Origin: an uncultured Collinsella sp.
GTDB taxonomy: Bacteria; Actinomycetota; Coriobacteriia; Coriobacteriales; Coriobacteriaceae
Assembly (NCBI GenBank): GCA_900555555.1
Contig: USLK01000002.1
Span: 40,832-104,831, forward strand
Direction of reading: 5' to 3'
Length of the DNA stretch: 64,000 bases
This document shows positions 53,783 through 61,128 of this stretch, in pieces. Positions within the stretch are counted from its first letter, which is position 1, and each line of letters begins with the position of its first letter. Below the pieces are notes generated by a model. It was given only the letters and a program-made list of their open reading frames with translations, made no database searches and was not told the origin of the DNA. Position numbers and translations under genes: made by a program.

Positions 53783-54412
53783 ATGGAGGTCGGAAACCGG
53801 ATTCGTCGCGAGCGGCAGCGCCTCGGGATTTCTCAAGAGGAGCTTTCCCGCCGCGCATATGTATCGCGTCCGACGCTTTCGCATTGGGAAACGGGCAGAA
53901 CGCTCCCTGACGCGCAATCCCTGCTGGTTCTTTCCGAGATATTCGGAACGAGCATTGATGAGCTCGTGAAAGGGGATGTTGCGGAAATGGAAGAGATGGT
54001 CGATCGCGAAGCGCGGGTGGCCATAGGTAGGACGCTCGCGCTTGCCTGCGTTGCCGTAGGTGCGGGAGTCTGTCTTGTCGCGGTCTCTTTTACCGCGCGC
54101 TATCTGGTGGGGTCCGTCGCATTTTACTCGATGACGCTTTTGGGCATGGTGATGGGCTTTACGGTGATTGCACGGGCGGGCGAGAGGGCCGTATCCGCTG
54201 CATCCGCCGCCGGGGTGCTTGCCGAGTTGGCTGCGGGCAAGTGCGCCGCTGCGGATAAGGTCGTGCTTCGTGAGCGATTGGCCCATGAGATCGCGCGCGA
54301 TGGCGTGCGCGACCCATACGCTCGCCTTGCATTGGGCGCAGCGTGTGCGGTAGATATCGCATGCATGCTCGTGTGGTTTGCGACACTTATCCGGCCTGGT
54401 TTATTTGCATGA
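53783..54412 (+). CDS. XRE regulator with membrane segments
   Basis: A 209-residue protein. Helix-turn-helix at residues 5-60 (RIRRERQRLGISQEELSRRAYVSRPTLSHWETG), then a linker (DELVKGDVAEMEEMVDRE), two membrane segments near residues 85-130, and a last one near the end. GAAGGAGGG precedes ATG 53783. The DELVKGD linker is shared with the minus-strand XRE gene at 59251, so they are paralogues. Confidence 0.82.
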   Translation: MEVGNRIRRERQRLGISQEELSRRAYVSRPTLSHWETGRTLPDAQSLLVLSEIFGTSIDELVKGDVAEMEEMVDREARVAIGRTLALACVAVGAGVCLVAVSFTARYLVGSVAFYSMTLLGMVMGFTVIARAGERAVSAASAAGVLAELAAGKCAAADKVVLRERLAHEIARDGVRDPYARLALGAACAVDIACMLVWFATLIRPGLFA

Positions 54413-54502
54413 TGTCGCCGTGCCGCCGCACACGCATGCCTTGCGCTTGATCGGGGTCGCTATGATGGGCCTGGTTTATTTCGGAGGTCATTGGGGGCAT
54501 CA

Positions 54503-54937
54503 TCAATAGCCCCAGTCGACAACCTTCCATGGGGCGTCTTGCGAGGGCCTGGTGAGAACCCATTGCCAGTCTTCGTACCTGTCGTTCGGCGAAAAGCCCT
54601 CGTCAGCTGCCCGCCAGTCAGTCGTGAATTCGGACAGCACGACGATAAGGTCCCCTTTGCCTTTTTGCCCATGCTCGAGCATTTCGTCCAGATGGCGGGT
54701 TTCGACCTCGCTGTCATAGCGGACTTCTTCGAGCGTGCATCCCTCGAATTCCGAGGCGAACTCCGTTTCGATGGCATTGAACGCGGCGAGGATGTCGGCT
54801 TCGGTATAGCGGTCCGTGGATTGCGCGACGCGCTCGACCGATTTCACGTCTCCACTGGAGGGGCCGACGAGCGCCATCAGGATGCCAAGGGCGGCGAGAG
54901 CGCCCGCTATCGCGACGAGAGCTGTTTTCCTGTTCAT
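54503..54937 (-). CDS. Membrane-anchored or secreted small protein
   Basis: A 144-residue protein with an N-terminal hydrophobic segment (ALVAIAGALAALGILMALVG) and a soluble domain ending WQWVLTRPSQDAPWKVVDWGY. Such ends are typical of DUF4829/NTF2-like lipoproteins, but there is no Cys here, so it would be an anchored or secreted protein. GGGGGC lies before ATG 54937. The function is unknown. Confidence 0.6.
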   Translation of the reverse strand: MNRKTALVAIAGALAALGILMALVGPSSGDVKSVERVAQSTDRYTEADILAAFNAIETEFASEFEGCTLEEVRYDSEVETRHLDEMLEHGQKGKGDLIVVLSEFTTDWRAADEGFSPNDRYEDWQWVLTRPSQDAPWKVVDWGY

Positions 54938-55124
54938 TACGCCCCCTTGGGATCGCCGTGTCGAGTGTCCGGATGCAGGTTCCTCAACGGTAGGTGGCAT
55001 CGATGCGAATTGCAACGAGGCGAGACCCGCTTCGTTTTGAATGCCGCGAGACGCTACGGCCAACTTGACAAGAACACATGTTCGATTATCATAGGGTCAC
55101 GCTTGCTTACGGGAGGGGATTGCG

Positions 55125-55757
55125 ATGGCGTTCGACTACAAGAAGGAATACAAGGAGTTCTATCTTCCGCCCAGGAAGCCGATGCTTGTCGAAGTGCCTG
55201 CAATGACGTTTCTTGCGGTGCGGGGCCATGGCGATCCCAACGAGGAAGGCAGCGCGTACAAGAATGCACTCGAGGCGCTCTACGGCGTGGCGTATACCGT
55301 CAAGATGTCCAAGAAGGGCGACCATCGCATCGAGGGCTACTTCGACTTCGTCGTGCCGCCGCTGGAAGGCTTCTGGTGGCAGGACGGCGTTCTGGACGTG
55401 GATTATGCCCATAAGGAGGACTTCAACTGGATCTCGGTTATCCGTGTGCCGGAGTTCGTGACACGCGAGGAATTCGAATGGGCCGTTGCGGAGGCCACCG
55501 CCAAGAAGAAGCGGGATTTCTCCTGTGTGGAGCTTCTTATCATTGAAGAAGGGCTCTGTGTTCAATGCCTGCATGTAGGGCCGTATGATGACGAGCCGGC
55601 GACCGTCGAAGCTATGTGTACGTTCGCCGAGGAAAACGGATATGTCGAGGACTTTGACGAAAACCGCCTGCATCACGAGATCTACCTCAACGACGCACGC
55701 CGCACGGCGTCCGAGAAGCTCAGGACGGTGATCAGGCATCCGGTGCGCAAGGCGTAG
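55125..55757 (+). CDS. GyrI-like small-molecule-binding protein
   Basis: A 210-residue soluble protein. VEVPAMTFLAVRGHGDPNE, YFDFVVPPLEGFWWQDG, LLIIEEGLCVQCLHVGPYDDEP and LHHEIYLNDAR are typical of GyrI-like/SAV2568-type effector-binding proteins, which bind small hydrophobic compounds or, in some cases, hydrolyse them. No DNA-binding domain is attached. GGGAGGGG precedes ATG 55125. The YjdF gene with its riboswitch follows, another system linked to foreign aromatic compounds; the link is inference. Confidence 0.85.
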   Translation: MAFDYKKEYKEFYLPPRKPMLVEVPAMTFLAVRGHGDPNEEGSAYKNALEALYGVAYTVKMSKKGDHRIEGYFDFVVPPLEGFWWQDGVLDVDYAHKEDFNWISVIRVPEFVTREEFEWAVAEATAKKKRDFSCVELLIIEEGLCVQCLHVGPYDDEPATVEAMCTFAEENGYVEDFDENRLHHEIYLNDARRTASEKLRTVIRHPVRKA

Positions 55758-55849
55758 ATTGGCGGACGCCTACGGCGGGGTGTTGCTCCCGGATGGTTTT
55801 TCCTGGAGAGGGAGAGGACGTCGCGCGCTATACTTGCCCCATCGAAGAT

Positions 55850-55953
55850 AAAAACACAGCGCCCGTCGGGTAGTCGGGCCGCAGGCGCCCGCCTGCCAGT
55901 AACCTGCCTCCTTGGTTGTCCCTTCTTCGCGTAGCCCTACATAGAAGGAGGTC
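55850..55953 (+). promoter_or_regulatory. Likely yjdF riboswitch
   Basis: A highly structured leader directly upstream of the YjdF-family gene. CAGGCG/CGCCTG forms one hairpin; then CCAGTAACCTGCCTCCTT, in which CCTCCTT (55907-55913) can pair with AAGGAGG (55945-55951), the ribosome binding site. The yjdF RNA class lies before yjdF genes and binds azaaromatics, switching translation on. The call rests on gene context and this structure, not on a covariance model. Confidence 0.65.
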
Positions 55954-55959
55954 GCGGCT

Positions 55960-56391
55960 ATGCGAAAGAGTGAGGTCTCATCGACCCTGACGGTCTATCA
56001 CGACGGTCAGTTCTGGGTGGGCATGGTCGAGTATGTCGAAGACGGCATGCTTCGTGTTGCACGCGTGGTATTTGGTGCAGAGCCTTCGAACGAAGAGATC
56101 TATAGGTGGGTTCTCGCCCATTGGGCGCATTTGAATCTGAGTACGGCTGCGGAGTGCGTTGGGGTTCATTTTGGACGGTTGCCAGGCAATCCGAAGCGTC
56201 GCGCGCGCGAGGCGGCCAAGGCGATGCGCCAGCACGGGTCATCGACTGCTTCGCAGTTTGCGCTCGCTCGCGAGCGGGAGCGCATCAAGGATGAATTGCG
56301 GGGCGAGCGGGCAGCGCGGCGTCAGGACGAAGCGTGCTCTCGCTGGGAAGACCGACGTGAAAGGAAGCGCCGCAAGCACCGTGGCAAGTAG
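55960..56391 (+). CDS. yjdF: YjdF family protein (DUF2992)
   Basis: A 143-residue protein. The N-terminal beta-rich part (LTVYHDGQFWVGMVEYVEDGMLRVARVVFGAEPSNEEIY) and the very basic C-terminal part (GNPKRRAREAAKAMRQHGSSTASQFAL ... ERKRRKHRGK) match DUF2992. The function is unknown; in Firmicutes it is controlled by the yjdF riboswitch and linked to aromatic-compound stress. ATG 55960 follows AGAAGGAGG, eight bases upstream. Confidence 0.9.
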   Translation: MRKSEVSSTLTVYHDGQFWVGMVEYVEDGMLRVARVVFGAEPSNEEIYRWVLAHWAHLNLSTAAECVGVHFGRLPGNPKRRAREAAKAMRQHGSSTASQFALARERERIKDELRGERAARRQDEACSRWEDRRERKRRKHRGK

Positions 56392-56523
56392 ACGTCACAT
56401 GACTGGCCAGGCATTCTCCCTCCACCTGCGGAGCGTCGGCAGGATGGCGCCCAGGAGCGACGCGCACTCGTCCACGGACCAGCCCATGTTCTGGGCCATG
56501 CGCGGCGGGATCAAATTCCCGCG

Positions 56524-57033
56524 CTATGCCCTCCTTCTCGTGGCGAGAGCCCCCGAGACGGCTACGAGCAGGACGATGGGCGCAACCCGCGCAAAGATCC
56601 ATTCGAACCCGTGGAGCAACGTTGCGGCCACCGCGTATTCCGGATTGGAGAAATCCCACTCGAGATACGAGCCGCCGATCGACGCCAGCGCGAGGAGGAC
56701 AAGTGCCGTGACGGCGGCGATCGCGATGCAAAGGGCGTGCAGCGCACGGCGCTTGGATTCCTGCGCCCGTGCGAGCCGGTCGTTCAGCACCTCGAGCTTT
56801 TCGGAGAGCGCCTGCAGGCCCTCCGGCTCGGATGCGGGGACGGTCTCGCCCAGCAGCGTGCTCACCGGGGTGTCGAGCACCTCTCCGACGGCGACGAGCA
56901 TCTCGGCGTCGGACACCGAGAGCCCGCGTTCCCACTTCGAGACCGTCTGCCTCACCACGTTCAGCTTGAGCGCGAGCTCCTCTTGGGACAGGCTTTTCGA
57001 TTTCCTGAGTTCGCGGATGTTCTCGTTTAGCAT
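56524..57033 (-). CDS. XRE regulator with membrane segments
   Basis: A 169-residue protein: helix-turn-helix at residues 3-60 (IRELRKSKSLSQEELALKLNVVRQTVSKWERGLSV), a coiled-coil linker (LQALSEKLEVLNDRLARAQ), and two membrane segments (residues about 98-118 and 140-165). It ends with a basic tail, ATRRRA. It converges on the yjdF gene. It resembles the XRE membrane regulators common in Lactobacillales and Coriobacteriia. Confidence 0.85.
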   Translation of the reverse strand: MLNENIRELRKSKSLSQEELALKLNVVRQTVSKWERGLSVSDAEMLVAVGEVLDTPVSTLLGETVPASEPEGLQALSEKLEVLNDRLARAQESKRRALHALCIAIAAVTALVLLALASIGGSYLEWDFSNPEYAVAATLLHGFEWIFARVAPIVLLVAVSGALATRRRA

Positions 57034-57374
57034 AGGGAGCCCTTTTTCTCTCCCGGTTCCTACGTTACCGCAATGCTATCCGCAGATGGTCCGTTGCCAC
57101 AAGCAACGGGATGTAACAGCGGGCCGTAGCAGTGCGATTGCGTGAGGGCGTGCGCTGATGAGGGTGCAGCTTGCGAAAGCAGGAAAGGGTAGGCGTTTTC
57201 GATTTGGAGCCCGTTTTGTCATCATTGCGAGTGAGCAAAGATGAGCCCTGCGGTTTCTTCGGCGCTTGTCTCATAATGACGGTATCGCTGAAAAACGGCA
57301 CCAGGATCGCGAGGCCCGGTGCCGCCTAGAAACCCGCGAGTGGTGTGCAGGGGCGCCGAAAAAGCGGGTATACT

Positions 57375-57470
57375 AGTAGCGACTTGGGAGGCGTACGCCC
57401 TCCTGGAGTAGAAGCAGTGGGGTGAAACCCGCACGAACAGCCGCTCCGGCACAGGGCGGCTGTTCCCTTA
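57375..57470 (+). ncRNA. Candidate antisense RNA opposing the small hydrophobic peptide mRNA
   Basis: A TATACT -10 (57369-57374) is followed by a structured stretch of about 95 nt. It holds hairpin GAGGCG/CGCC-TC near 57390-57402 and then a 10-bp terminator-like stem, GAACAGCCGC/GCGGCTGTTC (57435-57465), followed by CCTTAT. It would overlap, in antisense, the 3' end of the peptide mRNA. No good -35 was found, and there is no reading frame of note. Confidence 0.45.
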
Positions 57471-57488
57471 TATGGCGAGTTTCACCCC
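57419..57488 (-). terminator. Long hairpin at the 3' end of the peptide mRNA
   Basis: GGGGTGAAAC (57419-57428) and GTTTCACCCC (57479-57488) are exact complements, with the inner 10-bp stem 57435-57465 inside. On the minus strand it starts eight bases after the peptide stop. It is shared by both opposing transcripts. Confidence 0.7.
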
Positions 57489-57495
57489 TGTATCG

Positions 57496-57576
57496 CTAGC
57501 GAGCGATAAGGAAAAGCAGCACGATCGATAGAACGAGCACTGATGCCGCAATAAGCAGCGCGGTGATTTTCGCCAT
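57496..57576 (-). CDS. 26-residue hydrophobic peptide, possible type I toxin
   Basis: Sequence in outline: MAKITALLIAASVLVLSIVL followed by LFLIAR; a single membrane helix with a Lys near the start and a terminal Arg. AGGAGG lies seven bases before ATG 57576, an unusually strong ribosome binding site. Size and composition are like the membrane toxins TisB, TxpA and BsrG. The promoter has a LexA-type box, and a convergent RNA covers the 3' end. This is an inferred role; no toxin family was matched by search. Confidence 0.65.
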   Translation of the reverse strand: MAKITALLIAASVLVLSIVLLFLIAR

Positions 57577-57634
57577 GGGAACCCTCCTAACCCCCTGCAA
57601 GGACTCGGAGGGCACCGCCCATGTCGCTAAGTCT

Positions 57635-57664
57635 AGTATACCATGAAATGAGAACATATGTTCT
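57635..57664 (-). promoter_or_regulatory. Promoter with SOS (LexA-type) box
   Basis: On the minus strand: TATACT (-10, 57640-57635), preceded 11 bases upstream by AGAACATATGTTCT (57651-57664). The core GAACATATGTTC fits the Gram-positive LexA consensus GAACRNRYGTTY and the actinobacterial GAAC-N4-GTTC. The box covers the -35 position, as expected for repression. GAAC-N4-GTTC alone would occur about once in a random window of this size; the stricter form and its position make chance less likely. Confidence 0.6.
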
Positions 57665-57790
57665 AGTTGATAAGTGATTGCCCGTCTTGACGGCGTTGGG
57701 CGGTACGATTCCGCATTGCGCTTCTGCTGCACCTTGTTTCCTTGGAGAATTGGGGTGCAAGTTACTGTTCATTTGACGTCTGGCCAATCT

Positions 57791-57814
57791 ACCTGCGGTT
57801 TGCAACCGCAGGGT
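57791..57814 (+). repeat. Hairpin upstream of XRE gene
   Basis: ACCTGCGGTT and AACCGCAGG-T pair around TGC. It lies in the 323-base gap (57665-57987) between the LexA box and the XRE gene, which holds no gene that I can support. Confidence 0.6.
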
Positions 57815-57987
57815 GCCTGCAAGTTGCGTAAAATGAAGCCCCAAGTTGGTGGTTCTCGCCGTGCGGCAACCGTAGTGTGTAAGTCGCCGGCAGGAAAAAC
57901 GCCAAACGCTGGACGTCGAGATCGGGCGCTGCATTGAGTTGGATTGCGCCGTTCGGACCCTCGCCCCAGCCAACGAGAGGACCCATC

Positions 57988-59166
57988 ATGAGTTTCCGCA
58001 CCAACCTGCAATATCTGCGCGCAGAGCGCTGCATGACCCAGGAGCAACTCGCCATGCTGCTCGGGGTATCCCGCCAATCCGTCACCAAATGGGAGGCCGA
58101 GAAGTCCTACCCGGAGATGGACAAGCTCATCAAGATGTGCCAGATCTTCGAGTGCTCGCTGGACGATCTGGTGCAGGGGGACGTATCCCGCCGCCGCATT
58201 CCCGTTGGGGAGAATCTGAATGGCTACTCGCCGGTGCATGCTGCCATGGAGGGCACCGTTGGCGATATGTCCGCTGGTCCGTTGACCGTCGCACCGCGGG
58301 ATGCATCTCTTGGTGAACCTGCGGGACCTGCACGCGCACGTTCCTCCGCCGGTGTCTGTGCTATTCCCGCCGGTCTAGCTACGGATGTATGTGGTTACGA
58401 CGAGCACATGGTCACCTTCGCGCGCAAAATCGCGATCGGCGTCGTGCTCTTTATCCTCGGTGCGGCGGCCGCCATCTTCACCGATGAGGTCATGCACTCG
58501 GACGGCATCGTCCTTTTCGCGACGTTCGCGTTCGTTGCCGCCGCCCTCGCGTTTACCATTCCCGCGGGGATCGACCATGCCGCATTTGCCAAGGCGCACC
58601 CCTACGTCGCTGATTTCTATACGGCGGAGGAGAAGGCGACTGCTCGGCGCCGCGCCTCGATCGCGATTGTCGCCGGTATCGCGGTGATTCTGCTCGGGGT
58701 TGCCGTGGCAGGTTTGTTCGAGGTCGAGTCCAACGTGCAGGTATACGGCAATTCGCTGATGATGGTGCTGGTCGCGTTCGGTGTCGGGATGATCGTCCAT
58801 TGGGGCATGCTCTGGGGGCGCACGGACCTTGCGGACTACAACAAGGAGTGGCTCGAGACCGTTGCGCTGAGCGATGACGAGCTGGCGCAGCTCGACCAGC
58901 AGAGTCGCGAGGCGTACCTGCGCGCTAACAATCCCAGGCGTCGCGTCACCGCCGACCGCAAGGGGAAGGCCTGCATGGTGATCATGCTCGTCGCCACGAT
59001 GGTGGCGCTGGTATGGCTTTTCGCTGCGTCCGCCATGGGTGCGTCCGAGGGCGTCTCCGGATTGTTCTGGCTTCCCTGGGTCGTCGGATGCCTGGGGAGC
59101 GGAATCGCCCTGGTCGTCATCGATGACGACGATGATGCCCAGGCCGAGGACGGACGCTGTTTTTAA
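57988..59166 (+). CDS. XRE regulator with several membrane segments
   Basis: A 392-residue protein: helix-turn-helix at residues 3-60 (LQYLRAERCMTQEQLAMLLGVSRQSVTKWEAEKSYPE), a Ser/Ala/Pro-rich linker to about residue 145, then four or more membrane segments in pairs (IAIGVVLFILGAAAAIF, GIVLFATFAFVAAALAF, and others) and an acidic end (VIDDDDDAQAEDG). GAGAGG precedes ATG 57988. It is the largest of the five anchored XRE proteins and may be a transporter-like sensor. It is not recognised as a defined family. Confidence 0.8.
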   Translation: MSFRTNLQYLRAERCMTQEQLAMLLGVSRQSVTKWEAEKSYPEMDKLIKMCQIFECSLDDLVQGDVSRRRIPVGENLNGYSPVHAAMEGTVGDMSAGPLTVAPRDASLGEPAGPARARSSAGVCAIPAGLATDVCGYDEHMVTFARKIAIGVVLFILGAAAAIFTDEVMHSDGIVLFATFAFVAAALAFTIPAGIDHAAFAKAHPYVADFYTAEEKATARRRASIAIVAGIAVILLGVAVAGLFEVESNVQVYGNSLMMVLVAFGVGMIVHWGMLWGRTDLADYNKEWLETVALSDDELAQLDQQSREAYLRANNPRRRVTADRKGKACMVIMLVATMVALVWLFAASAMGASEGVSGLFWLPWVVGCLGSGIALVVIDDDDDAQAEDGRCF

Positions 59167-59173
59167 TCGAAAA

Positions 59174-59204
59174 CCTCGATTTCGTGCCTGTCCCTTATTT
59201 GAGG
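59174..59204. repeat. Dispersed repeat, copy 6
   Basis: CCTCGATT and ATTTGAGG flank TCGTGCCTGTCCCTT. It sits eight bases after the XRE stop and 47 bases before the convergent XRE stop, so it may terminate both. Confidence 0.8.
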
Positions 59205-59250
59205 CGCGCCCCGCGACATCGAGCATTCGGTTGCCGCGGGGCGCATCCGT

Positions 59251-59871
59251 CTAGCTCAGCAGCCCCCATGTGGCAAAGCCGATCACGCCGCCGATGAGTG
59301 CGGCGGCGAGGAAGGCCAGCAGGTCATACGCCAGCCGGTGCTTCGTCGGCCATGCGCGGCGGGGGAGTGCCCGCGGGTCGCGCTCGATGTCGGCCTCACC
59401 CTTCATGAACGCGAGGATCTCGCGGTAGGTCACTAGGTCGTTCTCGCGCTTGATGCGTTCCAGGACCGTCGCGACGAGAAGCGCGCCAACCGCCGGAGCA
59501 AACACCATCCCCGCTGCAGGGCCCGTGCCCCAAGCCCTTTCCAGCCAAGTAAAGGCGGGCGACAGCAGCAGGGCAAATGCCAAGACAAGTAGTGCGACCA
59601 TGAGCAGGGCGAGCCGTACCATGCGCTTTCCCGCGAGCCTGCGGTCCCTCTCGACAGCCTCTTCCATAACGGTCACGTCTCCCTTCACGAGCGTGTCTAT
59701 GGAGGTGTCGAACAGGATACTAAGCATGAGCAGGCTCTGGACGTCCGGATACGTCTTGTCCCGCTCCCAGTTCGAGATGGTCTGGCGCGATACATAGAGC
59801 TTCTCGGCGAGCTGCTCTTGCGAAAGGCCCATCGCCTCGCGTCGCGTCTTGATCTGGTTGCCGATGTCCAT
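59251..59871 (-). CDS. XRE regulator with membrane segments
   Basis: A 206-residue protein: helix-turn-helix at residues 4-60 (QIKTRREAMGLSQEQLAEKLYVSRQTISNWERDK), linker DTLVKGDVTVMEEAVERDRRL, two membrane segments near residues 85-135 and one at the C-terminus. GGGAGG lies eight bases before ATG 59871. The linker resembles that of the XRE gene at 53783, so they are paralogues. Two upstream direct repeats are its likely own operators. Confidence 0.85.
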   Translation of the reverse strand: MDIGNQIKTRREAMGLSQEQLAEKLYVSRQTISNWERDKTYPDVQSLLMLSILFDTSIDTLVKGDVTVMEEAVERDRRLAGKRMVRLALLMVALLVLAFALLLSPAFTWLERAWGTGPAAGMVFAPAVGALLVATVLERIKRENDLVTYREILAFMKGEADIERDPRALPRRAWPTKHRLAYDLLAFLAAALIGGVIGFATWGLLS

Positions 59872-59925
59872 CGTCACCTCCCGGTCGTGAAGGAGCGTCC
59901 CGCTGATCTGCCGCGGGCGCCATCG

Positions 59926-59985
59926 AATCTGTTGTACATCTTACGCGGCGAGGTCTGCTAGGCGCTGCAAAATCTGTTGTACATC
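59926..59985 (-). promoter_or_regulatory. Pair of 15-bp direct repeats upstream of XRE gene
   Basis: AATCTGTTGTACATC occurs at 59926-59940 and 59971-59985, exactly 45 bases apart. Both contain TTGTACA, a palindromic heptamer core. Position and spacing suggest autoregulatory binding sites. Confidence 0.65.
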
Positions 59986-60102
59986 ATGTCTACCTGCGGC
60001 AATGAAGCTCTGGACGGGATAAAACGAGAGACGGCGGCGTATGGGATCGGGTGTCCTTGCATCGGGCGCATCGTTTCGCGTGCTCGATTATGCGGTGCTC
60101 CC

Positions 60103-60284
60103 CCCCCTGAAGTGAGTGGGTTTTTCTGATTGCGGGGAGCTCTCCCCCTCGAAGTGAGTGATTTTTATGAGAGTCGAAAGTATGCTCCACTACAATGCAG
60201 TGCTCAACTGGGCATATACTGCTCTTTTCGAGGTGAATGTACGGCGTCTCCGAGATGTCGAGAATTTTTCACTCACTTCGGGGG
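60103..60284. repeat. Three copies of a GAAGTGAGTG repeat
   Basis: CCCCCTGAAGTGAGTG (60103-60118), CCCCCTCGAAGTGAGTGA (60144-60161) and, inverted, TCACTCACTTCGGGGG (60269-60284). Copies two and three face each other over about 140 bases, like the ends of a MITE. The third copy supplies the stop codon of the frameshifted membrane gene. The stretch 59986-60268 holds no gene I can support. Confidence 0.7.
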
Positions 60285-60635
60285 TGAGAGCCGCGTCCAT
60301 GCGTCATCCAGGTGCCTATGCCCATGGCGGCATAGCCGATCACGGCATGGGCGGCGCCGTGGAATGCGAGGTCCTGGCTGCCCTCGACCGCGAGGGGGAG
60401 CAGGAGCGCGAAGGCGATTCCGAGCGCCGCGGGTACCCAAAAGAGCGTCCTCGGGGAGCTCGCCGCGAGCAGGCCGAGGACGACCGCGGTGATCGGGAGA
60501 AGTGCGTAGAGGAGCGCCATCATGGCGACCATGCCGGCATCGGATGGGACGACGCTCGCCAGGAGGGCGGGGATCGTCCAGCATGCGCCGACGATGGCGG
60601 CTACGGCGATGAGCGATGCGCGCGGTTGCGTTCAT
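60269..60635 (-). pseudogene. Small membrane protein with frameshift after the start
   Basis: GAGGAGG lies before ATG 60635, but that frame gives an Arg-rich string. One base less in the GCGCGCGG run near 60617-60625 would join the ATG to an open frame coding ASLIAVAAIVGACWTIPALL ... TWMTHGRGSHPRSE: about 120 residues with four membrane segments. So a one-base insertion is likely. The last four codons and stop lie in a dispersed repeat. Confidence 0.6.
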
Positions 60636-60808
60636 GGGGCCTCCTCAACGAGAATCGCCCCCATTCAGCCACGAGGGGCGGGAATGGGGGCGATGATGTC
60701 GACAAGTGGGCCTGAAAATGCCTGGACAGCGGCCGATCATAATGGCTTCGGCAGTTGGGATACACGCTCGGAGCGGAAGCTCGGGTACTCGGCGTCTTCC
60801 GAATGGGG

Positions 60809-60988
60809 TTATTTCTCATCCCCCTTGGAGCGCCCCTCCTTCTTTGGCAGCCTCCCCGCGCGCTTGAGGGCGTCGCGCAAGATCCACTCCACCTGGCCGT
60901 TGGCGCTGCGCATCTCGTCGTCCGCCCAGCGCTGGACCGCCTCCCATATGGCGGGGTCTATGCGGAGGGGGTATTGCTTGCGTGCCAT
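60809..60988 (-). CDS. Arc-like ribbon-helix-helix protein
   Basis: A 59-residue protein (ARKQYPLRIDPAIWEAVQRW, then DDEMRSANGQVEWILRDALKRAGR and a basic tail). The pattern beta strand, helix, NGQVE turn, helix matches Arc/MetJ-type ribbon-helix-helix proteins. It follows the SPFH gene by 140 bases on the same strand. In Coriobacteriia a small Arc-type gene is commonly found beside an SPFH gene, and this is probably such a pair. Its role is unknown. Confidence 0.75.
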   Translation of the reverse strand: MARKQYPLRIDPAIWEAVQRWADDEMRSANGQVEWILRDALKRAGRLPKKEGRSKGDEK

Positions 60989-61128
60989 GTTCCTATCTTC
61001 TCTATCCCAGCGCCTTTCCCAGGCACCGCATCTTGGGGTTCAATCGTCGGGCGCCGCACGCCAGGCGCGCGCCCTCCTCTTTCGCCCCAATCTGCAGCAC
61101 CTGGAAAAGGCGTACACGCGAGTAGATG

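Noticed and set aside
56391..56523. 34-codon minus-strand frame (MAQNMGWSVDECASLLGAIL ...)
   Set aside because: It looks slightly protein-like, but it is short, has no clear ribosome binding site and matches no family I know; too weak to list as a gene.
57419..57488. Reading the shared hairpin simply as an ordinary bidirectional terminator
   Set aside because: Not fully excluded, but the separate TATACT box on the plus strand and the lack of a plus-strand gene make an antisense RNA the better reading.
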